Made by a program: the position numbers and the translations under genes
Shown: piece after piece, positions 1 through 6,779 of the stretch
Layout of the letters: every line of letters starts with the position of its first letter
How positions within the stretch are numbered: position 1 is the stretch's first letter
Source of the DNA: Sphingomonas sp.
GTDB taxonomy: Bacteria; Pseudomonadota; Alphaproteobacteria; Sphingomonadales; Sphingomonadaceae
Assembly (NCBI GenBank): GCA_019747165.1
Contig: JAIERC010000165.1
Location: 1-11,017 of the forward strand
Reading direction: 5' to 3'
DNA: 11,017 nt
The notes under the pieces: model-generated
What the model was told of the DNA's origin: nothing
The model's database searches: none
Seen by the model: the letters and a program-made list of their open reading frames with translations, nothing else

Positions 1-671
1 CCGAAGGCGATCGTGGCGATCAGGCAACGGTAACCGCTGAAGCCGCTGACGCCGCCGCTGGCGATACCGCAGAGGCAATTACGCCTGCGGACGCTGGCGC
101 ACTGGCAAGTGACGAAGGCGAGTCTCCCAAGCGCGCGCGCCGTCGTCCGCGTGCCAAGGCCCCTGCCCTGCCCGAGACGACCGAAGCACCGACAGCGGCC
201 AGCGACGGCGTCGACGACGCCGCGCCCGAGGCCGAGGCCGAGGCCGAGGCCGGGGCCGAGGCTACCGCCAAGCCGAAACGCGCACGGCGGAGCAAGGCAG
301 CGCCCGTGGAAGCCCCCGCCGAAACGGGGACCGAAACCGGAGCAACAGACGTGCTTTCCGCTGACGCCGATGCACCAGCCAAGCCGAAGCGCCGGGCGGC
401 TGCCAAGGATGCACCCAAGGCCAAAGCCAAGACTGCCCCGACAGCCAAGGCACCTGCCGAGGCCGAGCCCAAGGCCCCATCAAAGAGCAAGGCAAAGGCC
501 AAGGCACCGGCAGAGGCCGATCGCCCGGCAGAAGTGGTAGCAGAACCGGCAGCGCCAGAACCCGCAGCGGCAGCAGAATCCGCGCCCACGCTTGAAACGG
601 CCAATGGCAGCGAACCCGCGGCCGAAGGTCCCGTGCGTCGCGGCTGGTGGCAGCGCACATTTGGGGCCTGA
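1..671 (+). CDS. rne: Ribonuclease E, C-terminal tail (5' end outside window)
   Basis: The frame is open from base 3 to the TGA at 669-671, giving about 222 residues with no folded domain visible. The composition is almost entirely Ala, Glu, Pro, Lys and Arg. Acidic Ala-Glu runs alternate with basic patches such as KRARRRPRAK and KPKRARRSK, and the protein ends GWWQRTFGA. In alphaproteobacteria this is the look of the disordered C-terminal half of RNase E, which binds RNA and scaffolds the degradosome; the Trp-Trp-Gln-Arg end is typical of sphingomonad RNase E. The catalytic S1/DNase I-like half would lie upstream, outside the window, so the call rests on the tail and on the next genes (M48 peptidase, DsbA-like), which I recall following rne in sphingomonads. 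Another Lys/Ala-rich protein (histone H1-like, TolA-like) is the main alternative. A long open frame on the opposite strand (20-724) is a compositional shadow. Confidence 0.75.
   Translation, partial: EGDRGDQATVTAEAADAAAGDTAEAITPADAGALASDEGESPKRARRRPRAKAPALPETTEAPTAASDGVDDAAPEAEAEAEAGAEATAKPKRARRSKAAPVEAPAETGTETGATDVLSADADAPAKPKRRAAAKDAPKAKAKTAPTAKAPAEAEPKAPSKSKAKAKAPAEADRPAEVVAEPAAPEPAAAAESAPTLETANGSEPAAEGPVRRGWWQRTFGA
225..260 (+). repeat. Hexanucleotide tandem repeat in the RNase E tail
   Basis: Six consecutive 6-bp units lie here: one CCCGAG, three GCCGAG, one GCCGGG and one GCCGAG. They encode alternating Pro/Ala/Gly and Glu/Gly residues. The unit is a multiple of three, so gain or loss by replication slippage would keep the reading frame and only change the length of the acidic part of the tail. 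Confidence 0.8.
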
Positions 672-680
672 CCGATCCAT

Positions 681-716
681 CCACCACGTGAACGCTTTCG
701 AGCGTTCACGTGGTGG
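681..716 (+). terminator. Perfect 16-bp hairpin with TTCG loop after rne
   Basis: The left arm CCACCACGTGAACGCT (681-696) and the right arm AGCGTTCACGTGGTGG (701-716) are exact reverse complements around the tetraloop TTCG. The hairpin starts 9 bases after the rne stop and ends 53 bases before the next start. No T-run follows, so it is either a terminator without a U-tract or a stem that protects the 3' end of rne mRNA. The structure is directly visible; the function is inferred. Confidence 0.75.
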
Positions 717-769
717 CCTGGCACGGCGTTACCGTTGAATAATCGGCAAAACTGGCAGATACCGGGCAG

Positions 770-2119
770 ATGAGAAAAATCATCGCTGCGCTTGCGCTTC
801 CGCTGCTGATTCTAGCGCAGCCCGCCCGTGCGCAATCGATTCTGCGCGATGCAGAGACCGAGGCGCTGTTCGCTGACATGACCAAGCCGCTGATCATCGC
901 AGCGGGACTCAATCCGCGCGATGTCCACGTCGTGCTGGTCAACGATCCGTCGATCAACGCCTTCGTCGCGGGCGGGCAAACCGTCTATATCCATTCCGGC
1001 ACGATCCAGAGTGCCGATACCGCCAACGAAATCCAGGGCGTGATCGCGCATGAAATTGGCCATATCGCCGGAGGGCACGTACCGCTCGGTGATCGCGCGT
1101 ACCAGCCAGCGCTGGGCATCCAGATCGTCAGCCTCGTGCTCGGGATTGCCGCCGCAGCCGCTGGGTCAGCTGAGGGCGCGGCGGGCATCCTGGCGGCGGG
1201 GCAGCAGGCGGCGCTTGGCAATTACTTGGCCTTCTCGCGCGAACAAGAGGCATCGACCGATGCGGCCGGCGCAAAATATCTGAATGCCTCTGGCATCACC
1301 GGGCGCGGCTATCTCTCGTTCTTCGGCAAGCTGCAGCGGCTAGAGGCGCGGTACAACATCACCCGCGCCGTTACGTTCGCGCTCGACCATCCGGTATCTG
1401 GTGACCGCATCGCCAATCTGACTGAGACGCTGCGCTCGTCGCCGGCCTGGGACCGCCCGCCCGATCCGGCGCTCCAGGAACGTTTCCGCCGCGTAAAGGC
1501 GAAGCTGGCCGGCTTTGTCGATGAACCAAAGCAGACGCTGAATGCCTATCCAGCGAGCGACCAGAGCGTCTATGCGCATTATGCCCGCGCTTATGCCTAT
1601 CATAAAAGCGGCTATCCCGAAAAAGCCAATGCCGAAGCCGATGCCTTGATCGCGGTTGCACCGCATGATCCCTATTTCCTGGAGATCAAGGGCCAGATCT
1701 TGCTTGAATCGGGAGAGCCGGCCGCCGCGTTGATCCCCCTGCGCGAAGCGACCGAAATCACCAATTATCAACCGTTGATCGCCACCACCTTTGGCCATGC
1801 GCTGATCGCCACGGAAGACAAAACCAATATCGCCGAGGCAGAAAAGGTGCTGCGCCAAGCGGTGGCACGCGATTACGAAAACCCCTTTGCTTGGTTTCAG
1901 CTTGGCACGGTTTATGAGCTGAAAGGCGATCGTGCCCGATCATTGCTGGCCACCGCCGAACGGGCCAGCCTAACTGGCGACGCCCGCACCGCAGCCTTTA
2001 GCGCGCGGGCGGCCATGATTGGCCTGACCCAAAACAGCGTCGACTGGATTCGGGCGCAGGATATTGCCCTGACCGCGCAAAATGCACTTGATGATTCGCG
2101 CAAAGGGGGCCGCCGATAG
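770..2119 (+). CDS. Secreted M48-family metalloprotease with TPR tail (BepA/YfgC-like)
   Basis: The 449-residue protein begins with a signal peptide (MRK, hydrophobic run to about residue 16, probable cleavage after AQPARA at 21), so it should act in the periplasm. The zinc site is complete: HEIGH at 94-98, with the third ligand probably E160 in SREQEASTD, followed by D164. An HPVSGDRI segment at 207-214 matches the short motif that follows the protease domain in BepA. Residues about 265-440 are helical repeats resembling TPRs. BepA-type proteins degrade or help assemble stalled outer-membrane proteins such as LptD; that role is inferred from the family. The start at 770 is fixed by the signal peptide; the ribosome site is weak. 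The stop codon shares its last base with the next start, so it is probably co-translated with the DsbA-like gene. Exact subfamily (BepA or LoiP) is not settled. Confidence 0.9.
   Translation: MRKIIAALALPLLILAQPARAQSILRDAETEALFADMTKPLIIAAGLNPRDVHVVLVNDPSINAFVAGGQTVYIHSGTIQSADTANEIQGVIAHEIGHIAGGHVPLGDRAYQPALGIQIVSLVLGIAAAAAGSAEGAAGILAAGQQAALGNYLAFSREQEASTDAAGAKYLNASGITGRGYLSFFGKLQRLEARYNITRAVTFALDHPVSGDRIANLTETLRSSPAWDRPPDPALQERFRRVKAKLAGFVDEPKQTLNAYPASDQSVYAHYARAYAYHKSGYPEKANAEADALIAVAPHDPYFLEIKGQILLESGEPAAALIPLREATEITNYQPLIATTFGHALIATEDKTNIAEAEKVLRQAVARDYENPFAWFQLGTVYELKGDRARSLLATAERASLTGDARTAAFSARAAMIGLTQNSVDWIRAQDIALTAQNALDDSRKGGRR
2102..2109 (+). promoter_or_regulatory. Ribosome binding site for the DsbA-like gene
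   Basis: AAAGGGGG lies inside the last codons of the peptidase gene, 9 bases before the GTG at 2119. It favours that GTG over the ATG at 2134, which has no comparable site at the right distance. Confidence 0.6.
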
Positions 2120-2877
2120 TGAGCCAGTTTACGATGATTTCTGGCAATCGCTGGCTGTTGCTTGGCGTGGCGGCGCTATCGGCCTTGATCGGTGCCGGGG
2201 CAGTGGCCGGGGTGAACCACCTGTCGGGCAGTACGCTGGCCACACCGCAGCGCGCGGCGATGGAGCGCGTGGTACATGATTATGTGCTCGCCCATCCGGA
2301 AATCATTCCCGAAGCGATGGCGCTGATGCGCGACCGCGAAACGGGCCGCGGAATCGCCGCCAATCGTGAGGCGATCCTCACCCCGTTTGGCAATGCCTGG
2401 GTCGGCAATCCCAAAGGCGATGTCACGCTGGTCGAATATTTCGATTATAATTGTGGCTATTGCCGATCGAGCTTGCCCACCATCACCAAGCTGGTCGCGA
2501 GCGACCCCAATGTGCGGATTATCTTTCGCGAGCTACCGATCCTGTCGGCCGAAAGCCGTAGCGCCGCGCGGCTGAGCCTGGTCGCCGCCGAACGTGGCCG
2601 CTTCTCGCAATTTCATGAAGCGCTCTACGCAGGCGGCCCCATCTCCGACACGTCAGTGGCCCGCGCGATGCAGGCAGCGGGGCTCGATCCGCAACTGGTG
2701 CAACAGGCGGTGAACAACCCCCGCATTGATGCCGAGATTGACAGCAATCTGCGGGTCGCTCAACAGCTGGGGATGACGGGCACGCCATCCTGGGTGATTG
2801 GCGACCATGTCGTTTCGGCAGCACTGCCGATCGAGGAACTGCAGCGGCTGATCGCCAAGCAACGCGCCAAGAGCTGA
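2119..2877 (+). CDS. DsbA-family thiol:disulfide oxidoreductase, membrane-anchored
   Basis: The 252-residue protein has an N-terminal hydrophobic segment (about 12-32), which is an uncleaved anchor or a signal peptide. A short helical region (about 42-85) follows, then a thioredoxin fold with a helical insertion from about 88 to 250. The active site is CGYC at 112-115 in YFDYNCGYC, and the cis-proline loop is GTPSW with P223. This pattern matches periplasmic DsbA-like proteins of the Com1/ScsC/BdbD type, in which a helical N-terminal part precedes the catalytic domain. It would form, reshuffle or reduce disulfides in exported proteins; the sequence does not say which. GTG start with good ribosome site; start and previous stop overlap by one base (TAGTG). 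Linkage to an M48 protease suggests shared work in envelope protein quality control. Confidence 0.92.
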   Translation: MSQFTMISGNRWLLLGVAALSALIGAGAVAGVNHLSGSTLATPQRAAMERVVHDYVLAHPEIIPEAMALMRDRETGRGIAANREAILTPFGNAWVGNPKGDVTLVEYFDYNCGYCRSSLPTITKLVASDPNVRIIFRELPILSAESRSAARLSLVAAERGRFSQFHEALYAGGPISDTSVARAMQAAGLDPQLVQQAVNNPRIDAEIDSNLRVAQQLGMTGTPSWVIGDHVVSAALPIEELQRLIAKQRAKS

Positions 2878-2965
2878 CCAGACTTTCTACCAGGCGATTG
2901 TCCAGAGCGATTGTACGGGGCGCCCGCCCGCCTTATCTCTTCGCCATCATCAAACCGGGGCAATC

Positions 2966-3901
2966 ATGACCGCAATTCTGGCCGTTTCGGGCCTGACCAA
3001 GACCTATGCGTCGGGGCTGACCGCGCTGGACCATGTCGACCTGACGATTGCCAAGGGGGAGATCTTCGCATTGCTTGGCCCCAATGGCGCAGGCAAGACG
3101 ACGTTGATAAGCATCATTTGCGGGCTGGTAACGCCGAGCGGTGGCAGCGTCACCGTTGCGGGGCATGACATCCAGAAAAACTACCGCGCCGCGCGCTACC
3201 GCATCGGGCTCGTCCCGCAGGAACTGTCGACCGACGCGTTCGAAACAGTGATGGCCACCGTCAGCTTTTCGCGCGGGCTGTTCGGCCGGCCGCGCGACCC
3301 GGCGGTGATCGAACGCATCCTGCGCGACCTCTCGCTATGGGAAAAGCGTAACAGCAAGATCATGGAGCTGTCGGGGGGCATGAAGCGGCGCGTGCTGATT
3401 GCCAAGGCACTCAGCCATGAACCTGACATCCTGTTCCTGGACGAGCCGACCGCAGGCGTCGATGTCGAGCTGCGCCGCGATATGTGGGCGCTGGTCCGCC
3501 GCCTGCGCGAACGCGGCACCACCATCATCTTGACGACGCACTATATCGAAGAGGCCGAGGAAATGGCCGACCGGGTCGGCGTGATCCTGAAGGGCAAGCT
3601 GATCCTGGTCGAGGACAAGACAACGCTGATGCAAAAGCTCGGCAAGAAGACGCTGACGATCAACCTCGCCGAGCCGCTCAGCGCCGTGCCGCTTGAACTC
3701 GCGCAGTGGGAGCCGACGCTCAAGGCCGAGGGCAATGAGCTGGAATATGTGTTTGAGGCGAACAGTGAGCATACCGGCATCCCCTCGCTGCTGCGCGCGA
3801 TGGGCGATCTCGGCATCGGCTTCAAGGACTTGAACACCGCGCAAAGCTCGCTGGAGGATATCTTTGTCGGCCTGGTGCATGAAGGGGGAGCCGCACAATG
3901 A
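2966..3901 (+). CDS. yadG: ABC-2 exporter ATP-binding protein (YadG-like)
   Basis: This 311-residue nucleotide-binding subunit has all the ABC motifs in order: Walker A GPNGAGKT (38-45), Q-loop Q85, signature LSGGMKRR (135-142), Walker B ILFLDE with catalytic E160, D-loop AGVD (163-166) and H-loop H192 in TTHYIEEAEEM. The part after about 215 is the C-terminal extension common in ABC-2 ATPases. Length and partner match E. coli YadG (about 308 residues). Its gene overlaps the permease by four bases (ATGA), so the two form one transporter. The substrate is unknown; related systems export lipids, polysaccharides or drugs. The ATG at 2966 has a modest CGGGG site at 2956-2960. The 88 bases upstream probably hold the promoter, but I see only weak hexamers. 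Confidence 0.93.
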   Translation: MTAILAVSGLTKTYASGLTALDHVDLTIAKGEIFALLGPNGAGKTTLISIICGLVTPSGGSVTVAGHDIQKNYRAARYRIGLVPQELSTDAFETVMATVSFSRGLFGRPRDPAVIERILRDLSLWEKRNSKIMELSGGMKRRVLIAKALSHEPDILFLDEPTAGVDVELRRDMWALVRRLRERGTTIILTTHYIEEAEEMADRVGVILKGKLILVEDKTTLMQKLGKKTLTINLAEPLSAVPLELAQWEPTLKAEGNELEYVFEANSEHTGIPSLLRAMGDLGIGFKDLNTAQSSLEDIFVGLVHEGGAAQ

Positions 3902-4668
3902 CCGGCATGAACTGGCACGGCATTGCCGCCATTTATCGCTTTGAACTCGCGCGCTTTGGCCGCACCATCGCAACCAGCCTGCTGACGCCGGTGATCACCA
4001 CGTCGCTTTACTTCATCGTCTTCGGCTCGGCGATCGGCTCGAAGATCACGACGGTGGACGGCGTGCCGTACGGCGCGTTCATCGTCCCCGGCCTCATCAT
4101 GCTGTCGATGCTGACCGAGGGGATCGGCAATGCGAGCTTTGGCATCTACATGCCGAAATGGTCGGGCACGATCTATGAATTGCTCTCTGCGCCGATCTCC
4201 CCGTTTGAAACGGTGCTCGCCTATGTCGGCGCGGCGGCGACCAAGTCGATGATCCTGGGGCTGGTGATCTTCGCCACCGCGCACCTGTTCGTGGCACTCC
4301 CGATCGCGCATCCGGTGGCGATGGTGGGCTTCATGCTGCTCACCGCGGTCACCTTTTGCCTGTTCGGCTTCGTGCTGGGCATCTGGGCGAAGAGCTTCGA
4401 GCAATTGCAGATTGTGCCGCTGCTGGTGGTGACCCCGCTGACCTTCCTGGGCGGCACCTTCTACTCGATCAAGATGCTGCCGCCCGCGTGGCAGACGGTG
4501 ACGCTGTTCAACCCGATCGTGTACCTCATCAGCGGCTTCCGCTGGACCTTCTTCGGCCAGGGCGATGTTGGGATCGAGTGGAGCTTGGTCGCGATTGGCG
4601 GGTTTTTAGGCGTCTCGCTGGCGACGATCGCATGGATTTTCCGGACGGGGTATCGGTTGAAGAGTTGA
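3898..4668 (+). CDS. yadH: ABC-2 type transporter permease (YadH-like)
   Basis: A 256-residue integral membrane protein with about six hydrophobic segments (roughly 24-45, 60-78, 105-132, 138-163, 171-192, 229-248). The stretches ITTSLYFIVFGSAIGSKI (33-50), FIVPGLIM (61-68), TPLTFLGGTFYS (179-190) and LFNPIVYLISGFR (203-215) correspond closely to YadH of E. coli, which is also 256 residues, and to NodJ-type permeases. It forms the membrane channel for the ATPase encoded just upstream; the start ATG lies within the ATPase stop (ATGA), which implies translational coupling. No substrate can be read from the sequence. It ends 68 bases before the convergent dioxygenase gene. That gap (4669-4736) shows no clear terminator, only the small palindromes TAAGCTTA and CAGCTG. 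Confidence 0.93.
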   Translation: MTGMNWHGIAAIYRFELARFGRTIATSLLTPVITTSLYFIVFGSAIGSKITTVDGVPYGAFIVPGLIMLSMLTEGIGNASFGIYMPKWSGTIYELLSAPISPFETVLAYVGAAATKSMILGLVIFATAHLFVALPIAHPVAMVGFMLLTAVTFCLFGFVLGIWAKSFEQLQIVPLLVVTPLTFLGGTFYSIKMLPPAWQTVTLFNPIVYLISGFRWTFFGQGDVGIEWSLVAIGGFLGVSLATIAWIFRTGYRLKS

Positions 4669-4736
4669 GGGTGGGTAAGCTTACAGCTGCTCAATGACCA
4701 CCGCGCCGACTTCGCTCCGCCGGAACATCGGCAGGA

Positions 4737-5702
4737 CTAGCGCTGCAATCCTGGCCGGAGCGGCGGCGTGAAATCGGCTTGCCGCCATCTTGGCTGGGCA
4801 GGCTCCTCCGGGTTCGGCAGTGCAAAGCTGACATAGCCGAAAAATGTCGCGATGAGCCGCTCGCGCGCATCAAGAATCGTCGTACGCCCATGCATGAAGC
4901 GCGTATTATCAAGCATTAGGACGTCGCCAGCTTCCCAAACGACAGGGACGGTCAGCGAATCCCCCACCGCCTTGATCGTCTGCAGCCATGCCTCCGGCAC
5001 TGGCGAACCATCATCAAGGACGGGAAAATTGGGCAGGTTTTTGCTAAACCGCGCGAAGAGCAGGAAATTGCCAAACGCCGGTTCGTCGATAAACATCGGC
5101 TTATGCAACACCGGCCGCGTGAACATCCGCACGACTTGCTCGCCGGACCGCCTGAAAAAATACGGGCAGGTCGAAGGCGGCGCCGCGAGCAGGGCATCGC
5201 TCGGCTTCGGATCACCAAGCCAAAATTCAAGCAGTTCCGGCCAGCACTCCATCTTGTAGAGCAGTCGCCGCGGTACCAGCGCGCTTCGCAGTGCCTCTGG
5301 AAGCGCGCGAACCAGCGCGACACCATCGCAGATCGTCGTCGCCCCACCACGCGACGGCGGAGAAAAGCACGCGAAAAGAGCCGCGTCGGGCTTCCACGGC
5401 TCGCGTGACAATTCGGGGTGGAGCGAGAAGGCTAGGGTGCCGCAATTGACGGTCTGGATTTTCGCTGCCGCATCGATCGGGCGTCGTCCCAGGCTGTTGT
5501 TGATCACCGAGGTCGGGCAGAAGCGCCTAGCGAAGGCAGAAAACTGCGCAATATCCGCCCCGAAACCGCGCAATAAAAGCGCACCGTGCTGCTTGTACAG
5601 ATCAATGATCTGCGTCGGATCAAGGTCTAGCAACCCGCGTTCGCGGTCAGCTTGCATCAGAACCTGCGGACGATTCGCTTCGGGTAAATGAATGATAGGC
5701 AT
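4737..5702 (-). CDS. TauD/TfdA-family Fe(II)/2-oxoglutarate-dependent dioxygenase
   Basis: From the ATG at 5702 the protein has 321 residues. The metal triad is recognisable: H95 and E97 in SLHPELSRE (an H-x-E version, as in clavaminate-synthase-like members, rather than the H-x-D of TauD) and H271 in DNTRFMHGRTT. R280 or R282 in DARERLIATFFGY should bind the 2-oxoglutarate carboxylate. The segment PPSRGGATTICDG just after the first ligands is also typical of the fold. It should hydroxylate, desaturate or cleave a small substrate using O2; the substrate is unknown. An in-frame ATG at 5741 would add 13 mostly aromatic and polar residues and shrink the gap to the divergent gene to 11 bases. I prefer 5702 because MPIIHLPEANRP reads like a normal N-terminus, though neither start has a Shine-Dalgarno site. 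Confidence 0.88.
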   Translation of the reverse strand: MPIIHLPEANRPQVLMQADRERGLLDLDPTQIIDLYKQHGALLLRGFGADIAQFSAFARRFCPTSVINNSLGRRPIDAAAKIQTVNCGTLAFSLHPELSREPWKPDAALFACFSPPSRGGATTICDGVALVRALPEALRSALVPRRLLYKMECWPELLEFWLGDPKPSDALLAAPPSTCPYFFRRSGEQVVRMFTRPVLHKPMFIDEPAFGNFLLFARFSKNLPNFPVLDDGSPVPEAWLQTIKAVGDSLTVPVVWEAGDVLMLDNTRFMHGRTTILDARERLIATFFGYVSFALPNPEEPAQPRWRQADFTPPLRPGLQR

Positions 5703-5752
5703 TGTCTTGTGAGTATAGCCGAAATATAAGTAATAGGCCATATTCGATCGCT
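5702..5752. promoter_or_regulatory. Shared divergent promoter region of dioxygenase and sulfotransferase-like genes
   Basis: About 50 bases, clearly richer in A/T than the surroundings, separate the two preferred start codons. On the + strand TTGTCT (5702-5707), a 17-base spacer and TATAAG (5725-5730) form a plausible sigma-70 promoter ending 22 bases before the ATG at 5753. On the - strand TATACT (5717-5712) is a good -10 with only a weak -35 (TGGCCT, 5740-5735), and its transcript would start almost at the ATG at 5702. The - strand -10 falls inside the + strand spacer, so the two promoters would compete. Hexamers were matched by eye. Confidence 0.4.
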
Positions 5753-6724
5753 ATGATGCCGACTCGCAACGACCTTTTCTACTCCCCAGATCACTATTTT
5801 TATGCCTTCGACGGTGATACGGCGGTGTTTGTGTCGATGGACCGTGCAGCTTATCATCGCTCGATCTTCCTCGATAACCGCATTTCGCAGGCAGCGAGCG
5901 GAACGCTGCGCGTTCCGATCGCGATGTTGACCGATGCCCTGCATGCCCCTGCGCCAACTGGCTGGATCTTCCATATCGCCCATTGTGGGTCCACCTTGCT
6001 GGCGCGCGCTTTGGACGATTTCTCGGGCAATCTTATTTTGCGCGAGCCGTTGACGCTTCGTCAGGCAGCGCTAGCCCAAGCACCAGAGCAGCTTGCGGTG
6101 GCCAAGGCGATGGTCTCGAAACGCTACCGTCAGGATGCCCCGACAATCATCAAGGCCAATGTCCCGGTAAATTTCGCACTTCCCACGCTCGCAGCTCTCG
6201 ATCCAGAAGCCCGCGCGATCCTGCTGTATCTGCCGCTGCGCGACTATTGCCTAGCAATTCTGCGCAGCAAGGGTCTCCGCACATGGATACGGAGTGTGAC
6301 CACCGCGCTCGCACCGTGGCTCGGTGATCTCTCGCAAACGACAGATGCAGAACGCGCCGCCGCGTTGTGGCTGGCGCAAATGCGGCTGTTTTCGGCAACC
6401 GCAGCGCTGATGCCGCATGCGCGTAGCCTAGATGCCGAGCTGTTCTACGCACAACCGGTACAGACCATAATGTCGGTAGCCGAGCATCTCGGCGTCACCT
6501 TTACTCGACCGTTCGTCGAGGCGATCGTCGCCGGACCGCTGTTTTCAACCCATTCGAAAGATCCCAGCGTGCGGTTCAACAATGATCAGCGGCTGAAACG
6601 CCGCGCTTTGATGGCAATCAGCCTCGCCGATGAGATCGGTGCTGCGGAGCGCTGGGTCGAACGCCGCGCGGCGCATGCCGATCAAGCGCTCGCAGCGCTT
6701 GCCGCGATCAGGCTAATCGACTGA
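5753..6724 (+). CDS. Sulfotransferase-like P-loop protein
   Basis: The protein has 323 residues from the ATG at 5753; a second ATG follows directly at 5756, and a TTG at 5702 would add 17 residues with little support. Residues 72-88 hold IFHIAHCGSTLLARALD, which looks like the 5'-phosphosulfate loop of PAPS-dependent sulfotransferases (normally a basic/polar turn followed by GST). LREPL follows at about 96-100. YLPLRDYCLAILRS at about 159-172 resembles the 3'-phosphate loop, with an Arg and a Ser, though the spacing is one residue longer than usual. It may transfer sulfate from PAPS to a small molecule or glycan, but the lysine usual in the first loop is replaced (HCGST), so activity is uncertain. 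No Shine-Dalgarno site is seen; the mRNA leader may be very short. It is divergent from the dioxygenase, which suggests a common pathway. The remaining N-terminal 70 residues are not recognised. Confidence 0.65.
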   Translation: MMPTRNDLFYSPDHYFYAFDGDTAVFVSMDRAAYHRSIFLDNRISQAASGTLRVPIAMLTDALHAPAPTGWIFHIAHCGSTLLARALDDFSGNLILREPLTLRQAALAQAPEQLAVAKAMVSKRYRQDAPTIIKANVPVNFALPTLAALDPEARAILLYLPLRDYCLAILRSKGLRTWIRSVTTALAPWLGDLSQTTDAERAAALWLAQMRLFSATAALMPHARSLDAELFYAQPVQTIMSVAEHLGVTFTRPFVEAIVAGPLFSTHSKDPSVRFNNDQRLKRRALMAISLADEIGAAERWVERRAAHADQALAALAAIRLID

Positions 6725-6741
6725 GCGCGCAGGGCAGCGGG

Positions 6742-6762
6742 ACCCCGGGTCAAGCCCCGGGT
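6742..6762. repeat. CCCGGG hairpin between convergent genes (sphingomonad-type repeat)
   Basis: ACCCCGGG, the loop TCAAG and CCCCGGGT form a stem of eight positions with one C-C mismatch; in another register CCCGGG (6744-6749) pairs with CCCGGG (6756-6761). It lies in the 55-base gap between two converging genes, where it could end transcription from both sides. Its core (CCCGGGTCAAGCCC-like) resembles the short dispersed intergenic repeats of sphingomonads and related alphaproteobacteria. There is no second copy in this window. Confidence 0.5.
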
Positions 6763-6779
6763 GACGAGGATTGTTGGCT

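Noticed and set aside
20..724. Long open frame (234 codons) antisense to the rne tail, rich in Ala and Ser
   Set aside because: It is the mirror of a GC-rich Ala/Glu/Lys-coding region; it has no domain and it runs across the hairpin.
735..763. Promoter-like TTGAAT/GATACC before the M48 peptidase gene
   Set aside because: The -10 is poor and lies so close to the ATG that transcription would start at or after it.
2911..2939. Possible promoter TTGTAC-17 bp-TATCTC upstream of the ABC transporter
   Set aside because: Only three of six bases fit in each hexamer; not strong enough to list.
3541..4404. 287-codon - strand frame across the ABC transporter genes
   Set aside because: It covers the junction of two well-supported + strand genes; its His/Arg/Asp-rich sequence is typical of a shadow.
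4669..4736. Terminator between the convergent permease and dioxygenase genes
   Set aside because: Only tiny palindromes (TAAGCTTA, CAGCTG) and no stem-loop of useful length were found.
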